From positions 11,662 to 20,135 of the forward strand of contig FR887168.1 of assembly GCA_000436735.1 (NCBI GenBank): DNA of 8,474 nucleotides, read 5' to 3'. The notes beneath the pieces were generated by a model, which was not told the origin of the DNA, did no database searches, and worked only from the letters and a program-made list of their open reading frames with translations. Position numbers and translations under genes: made by a program. Shown here in pieces: positions 5,944-8,474 of this stretch. Every line of letters begins with the position of its first letter. Position 1 is the first letter of the stretch. Source of the DNA: Firmicutes bacterium CAG:170 (lineage in GTDB: Bacteria; Bacillota; Clostridia; Oscillospirales; Oscillospiraceae).

Positions 5944-6729
5944 TCAGGCGTCCCGCGGTTCCATCGCGTCGTGCAGCGTGTCGGTGATCGCGCCGCGGAA
6001 GAGGCTCCCGGCGTTGCCGTGGACGACGTTCAGCGCCGGGACGGCGTGATTCATCGGCGTATTGCCCTCCATGAAGAGGTCGATGTCCAGCATGAACACC
6101 TTTTCCTCCTGCGACTGGCGGGTCTGGTTGTTGATCTTGCGCAGCATTCCCGGGCCGCATTTGATGTTGCACTTTGCGCCGCCGGGCATGGCCGCCGTGA
6201 TATTCTGCTCGTTTTTGAGGAAAGCGCCCTCCTGCGCGTCGTCGTCGCCCATCAGGCCGAGATAGCCCGGCTGGATCAGCTCGCGCCACTGCGCATTCTC
6301 CAAGCCCAGCTCCGCCTTGCGGAAGGCGTTGATATACCGCAGGCCGACACGCGAGAAATACGCGGGCTGATATGCCTGAATGAACGCGGCGAGGATGCGG
6401 TCGAGCCGCTTGGCGAATTCCTCCCAGCGGGTATAGCCGTGCGTCGAAAGGGCAATAAAGCTCTTGGTCAGGCTGACCTTCCACTGGCTGTCGGCGGAGA
6501 TGAACTGATAGTTGTTGACCGTCCCCTGCGGCGTCAGCTTTCCGCCCGCCTGCTGCGGCGGGAGCTGCTCGACCTTCTTCGCATACTGCGGGTATTCGCC
6601 GCGGATGGCATCCTGAAACGCATACGGCTCCTGCGCCTCGATTTTCAGAATGTCCGGAAACCGGAGCTGGCAAATGACCTCGATCAGCTGATTTTTCTCA
6701 TAAATACAACGGCTCTCCTGTGAAAACAT
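5944..6729 (-). CDS. TIGR04255 family protein, function unknown
   Basis: This 261-residue soluble protein starts at the minus-strand ATG complementary to 6727-6729, with AGAGAGG about 8 bases upstream. The N-terminus (LIEVICQLRFPDILKIE, then FQDAIRGEYPQYAKKVEQ) is the signature opening of the TIGR04255 family, and the middle (WKVSLTKSFIALSTHGYTRWEEFAKRL, then YFSRVGLRYINAF) also fits its 'l...f..ls...Y..w..f' and 'R.GlRy.n.i' blocks. Length is normal for the family (about 260). The C-terminus ends in LFRGAITDTLHDAMEPRDA, which resembles the family's 'lf...It..l...m.p' ending. No catalytic residues, membrane segments or signal peptide are visible. It is a single-gene unit with its own promoter and terminator. 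Family members are scattered across bacteria and no role is established that I know of. Confidence 0.82.
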   Translation of the reverse strand: MFSQESRCIYEKNQLIEVICQLRFPDILKIEAQEPYAFQDAIRGEYPQYAKKVEQLPPQQAGGKLTPQGTVNNYQFISADSQWKVSLTKSFIALSTHGYTRWEEFAKRLDRILAAFIQAYQPAYFSRVGLRYINAFRKAELGLENAQWRELIQPGYLGLMGDDDAQEGAFLKNEQNITAAMPGGAKCNIKCGPGMLRKINNQTRQSQEEKVFMLDIDLFMEGNTPMNHAVPALNVVHGNAGSLFRGAITDTLHDAMEPRDA

Positions 6730-6758
6730 CCCGGCGCCTCTCTTTCTGTTTTTTATTT

Positions 6759-6786
6759 AGTATATCTCATTTCCGTAAAAAAGCAA
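6759..6786 (-). promoter_or_regulatory. Probable promoter of the TIGR04255 gene
   Basis: Read on the minus strand, TTGCTT (complement of 6781-6786) and TATACT (complement of 6759-6764) are separated by 16 bp. The predicted start is near 6752, giving a leader of about 22 bases that includes the AGAGAGG ribosome binding site. The surrounding sequence is much richer in A and T than the rest of the window. Confidence 0.65.
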
Positions 6787-6791
6787 GGATA

Positions 6792-6820
6792 TTCCCTTTT
6801 TCAGAAAAAAGTGCTATACT
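6792..6820 (+). promoter_or_regulatory. Probable promoter of the PAP2 phosphatase gene
   Basis: The -10 box is TATACT (6815-6820) with an extended TGC directly before it (6812-6814). The -35 region (TTCCCT, 6792-6797, 17-bp spacer) is poor, so the extended -10 probably carries recognition. Transcription should start near 6827. The -35 regions of this and the divergent minus-strand promoter are only five bases apart, so binding of RNA polymerase at one may interfere with the other. Confidence 0.65.
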
Positions 6821-6850
6821 AAAAGAAACTTGACTCTAGGAGGAACTGCT

Positions 6851-7780
6851 ATGCATTTTCTTCGGCTGCTGGAGGGTATTCGTCTGCCCGCTCTGGACGC
6901 CTTTTTCGGCGCGGTCACCTATCTCGGCGACGAGCTGGCCTTTATGGTGCTGGCGTTCGCGCTGTTCTGGTGCGTAGATAAGCGCACTGGCTATTACGCC
7001 TTCGTGGCGGGCCTGTTCGGCACGATCGGCAATCAGTTTCTGAAGATCGTCTGCCGCATCCCGCGCCCGTGGGTGCTCGACCCGGATTTCACCATTGTAG
7101 AGAGCGCCCGCGCCGCCGCCACCGGCTATTCCTTCCCATCCGGCCATACGCAGAACGCCGTCAGCACCTTCGGCGCGGCCGCCGTCATGACCCGGCGCAA
7201 ATGGGTGCGCTGGGTCTGCCTTGCCGTCATTCTGCTGGTGCCGTTCTCGCGGATGTATCTGGGCGTCCACACGCCGCTGGACGTGGGCGTCGCGTTTGCG
7301 ATGGCGCTGATCCTGCTGGCCGCGCTGTATCCCGCTTTCCGGACGGAGGACGCCATGCGCCGGTCCATGCCGTGGCTGATCGTCGGCGCGCTGGCGCTGG
7401 GCAGCGTGTTCCTCGGCTATGTGACGGGCCTGCGGCCGGATTTCGCGCCCGGCTCGGAGGATGAGAGCAATCTCGCCCATGCCGTCAAGAATGCGTGGAC
7501 GCTGCTGGGCGCGGTCGCCGCGCTTCTGCCCATGTATCTGATCGAGCGCACCTATATCCGCTTCGACACCCGCGCGCCGTGGTACGGCCAGATCCTCAAG
7601 CTCGTACTTGGACTGGCGCTGGCTGTCGGCCTCAAGACGATGCTCAAGGAGCCGCTGCGCACGCTTTTCCCGTCCGGCTTTGCCGACGCTCTCCGCTATT
7701 TCGTTCTGGTGCTCTACGCCGGATGCGTCTGGCCCCTCACATTCCGCTTTTTCGCCCGTCTCGGACGGAAGGCGGACTGA
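6851..7780 (+). CDS. PAP2-family membrane phosphatase
   Basis: Start ATG 6851 has AGGAGG at 6838-6843, seven bases upstream. A TTG at 6830 in the same frame lies at the predicted transcription start and lacks a ribosome binding site. The protein has 309 residues. All three phosphatidic-acid-phosphatase type 2 signatures are present: K65-x6-R72-P73, PSGH at 96-99 (His99), and S133-R134-x5-H140-x3-D144. The motifs sit between membrane segments and the catalytic face should be outside the cytoplasm. Known members remove phosphate from phosphatidate, undecaprenyl pyrophosphate or similar lipids; the substrate here cannot be told. After the core (about residue 160) there are four further hydrophobic segments (roughly 178-200, 216-236, 252-270 and 283-302), making it longer than the simple PAP2 enzymes. 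The next gene follows after 27 bp. Confidence 0.92.
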   Translation: MHFLRLLEGIRLPALDAFFGAVTYLGDELAFMVLAFALFWCVDKRTGYYAFVAGLFGTIGNQFLKIVCRIPRPWVLDPDFTIVESARAAATGYSFPSGHTQNAVSTFGAAAVMTRRKWVRWVCLAVILLVPFSRMYLGVHTPLDVGVAFAMALILLAALYPAFRTEDAMRRSMPWLIVGALALGSVFLGYVTGLRPDFAPGSEDESNLAHAVKNAWTLLGAVAALLPMYLIERTYIRFDTRAPWYGQILKLVLGLALAVGLKTMLKEPLRTLFPSGFADALRYFVLVLYAGCVWPLTFRFFARLGRKAD

Positions 7781-7807
7781 CCTCATCTATCAGGAAGGAT
7801 CGTTCCC

Positions 7808-8474
7808 ATGCCGTTTCTCTGGATCTTATTCGCCGTTCTTGTTTTGCTTCTGGCCGCAGGCTTTGCCGGCTTTCAGTTTGCCTGCGTCAAGCGCTGCCTG
7901 CCGCCGGAGCCGCTGACGGAGGATTATATCCGCCGCAGCTCGTTTGCAAAATGGACGGATTCGCTTTTCTTCGGCGCGGAGTGGTTCCGGCTGCAAAAGC
8001 CGGAGACGCTGCACGTCGTGAGCTACGACGGAAAGCTGCTCTCCGCGCGCTTCCTGCCGTGCGATAACGCGCGCGGCACCATTCTGCTTTTCCACGGCTA
8101 CCGTTCGTCCGCGCTGCTGGACTTCGGGCTGGAGGTGGAGTTCCTCCACAAGCAGGGCTACAACCTGCTCCTGTGCGACCAGCGCGCGCACGGCGCGTCG
8201 CAGGGCCGCTTCCTCACCTTCGGCGTGCGGGAGCGCCACGACGTGCTCTCATGGGTCACCTATCTCGCGCAGCGGCTCGGGCCGGAGCATCCGATGTACC
8301 TCTCCGGCATGTCGATGGGCGCAACTACGGTGCTTATGGCCTCCTGCTTCGAATTCCCGGCCAATGTCCGCGGCATCGTCGCCGACTGCGGCTTCACCTC
8401 GCCGTGGGACATCATGAAGAGCGTCCTGCCCGCGCGCGGCAAATGGCTTCCCGCCGCACCTCTCCTGCTGGCGC
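7808..8474 (+). CDS. Membrane-anchored alpha/beta hydrolase, N-terminal part
   Basis: ATG 7808 is preceded by AGGAAGGA at 7792-7799, eight bases away, and the frame stays open to the end of the window (222 residues seen). Residues 3-25 form one hydrophobic segment (signal anchor). The hydrolase fold follows from about residue 67: LLFHGY (His96-Gly97, oxyanion region), CDQRAHGASQG (123-133), and the nucleophile elbow GMSMG (167-171, Ser169). The order and spacing resemble the YqkD-type and related serine hydrolases of Firmicutes that act on small esters or lipids. The catalytic Asp and His lie beyond the window, so activity cannot be confirmed. It is probably co-transcribed with the PAP2 gene; no terminator or promoter is seen in the 27-bp gap. 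The substrate is unknown. Confidence 0.85.
   Translation, partial: MPFLWILFAVLVLLLAAGFAGFQFACVKRCLPPEPLTEDYIRRSSFAKWTDSLFFGAEWFRLQKPETLHVVSYDGKLLSARFLPCDNARGTILLFHGYRSSALLDFGLEVEFLHKQGYNLLLCDQRAHGASQGRFLTFGVRERHDVLSWVTYLAQRLGPEHPMYLSGMSMGATTVLMASCFEFPANVRGIVADCGFTSPWDIMKSVLPARGKWLPAAPLLLA

Noticed and set aside
5861..6049. Short plus-strand frame starting ATG AAA AAG at the terminator
   Set aside because: The start codon and first ten codons are the terminator stem and T-run. No ribosome binding site, and the rest is antisense to the TIGR04255 gene.
4859..6673. Long minus-strand open frame (604 codons)
   Set aside because: It runs antisense through the end of the fusion enzyme, all of the zinc-ribbon gene, the structured intergenic region and, out of frame, the TIGR04255 gene. 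The composition is Arg/Gln/Pro-rich with no domain; it is a by-product of high GC.
6830..6835. TTGACT as a -35 box in front of the PAP2 gene
   Set aside because: No -10 box at the right distance; the position 17 bp downstream is already within the coding start. The extended -10 at 6815-6820 is the better promoter.
6836..7786. Minus-strand open frame (316 codons) opposite the PAP2 gene
   Set aside because: Exact shadow of a protein with all three PAP2 motifs and a string of membrane segments.

Overview
The window looks like chromosome of a GC-rich Gram-positive anaerobe, most likely a clostridial gut bacterium of the Oscillospiraceae type. This is inferred from strong AGGAGG ribosome binding sites, TATAAT-type promoters with extended -10 elements, GC-rich coding sequence (about 60% by eye), and the protein families present (a DUF6320-type zinc-ribbon membrane protein and a PBSX/Mu-like tail module). 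No rRNA, tRNA or CRISPR is visible, so the genus is not settled.

Region 1 (1-2736, + strand) is the distal end of a contractile-tail prophage or phage-tail-like particle. In order it holds the 3' end of a baseplate hub protein, a Mu gp45/gpV-like spike protein, a gp25/gp46-like wedge protein, a baseplate J (Mu gp47/XkdT) protein and a YmfQ/DUF2313 (XkdU/Mu gp48) protein. The genes are packed as one transcript, mostly with ATGA stop/start overlaps. The module ends abruptly at a 26-bp perfect palindrome with no tail fibre, holin or lysin gene after it.

Region 2 (2741-5770, + strand) is a two-gene operon with its own near-consensus promoter. The first gene encodes a 720-residue fusion of a hormone-sensitive-lipase-type alpha/beta hydrolase and an HxxxDG acyltransferase/condensation-like domain; it very probably starts at a TTG. 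The second encodes a zinc-ribbon protein with six membrane segments (DUF6320-like). The pair suggests acyl-ester or lipid chemistry at the membrane, but substrate and product are unknown. The operon is bracketed by two copies of an identical 31-bp sequence (A-tract plus palindrome).

Region 3 (5740-5901) is a gene-free, highly structured stretch that ends in a clear bidirectional intrinsic terminator. It separates the operon from a convergent minus-strand gene.

Region 4 (5944-6729, - strand) is a single gene of the TIGR04255 family, of unknown function. A compact divergent promoter region (6730-6850) separates it from region 5.

Region 5 (6851-8474, + strand) is a PAP2-family membrane phosphatase followed 27 bp later by an N-terminally membrane-anchored alpha/beta hydrolase that runs off the window. 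Three of the four plus-strand non-phage genes therefore carry hydrolase or acyl/phospholipid chemistry, which hints at a lipid-related neighbourhood.
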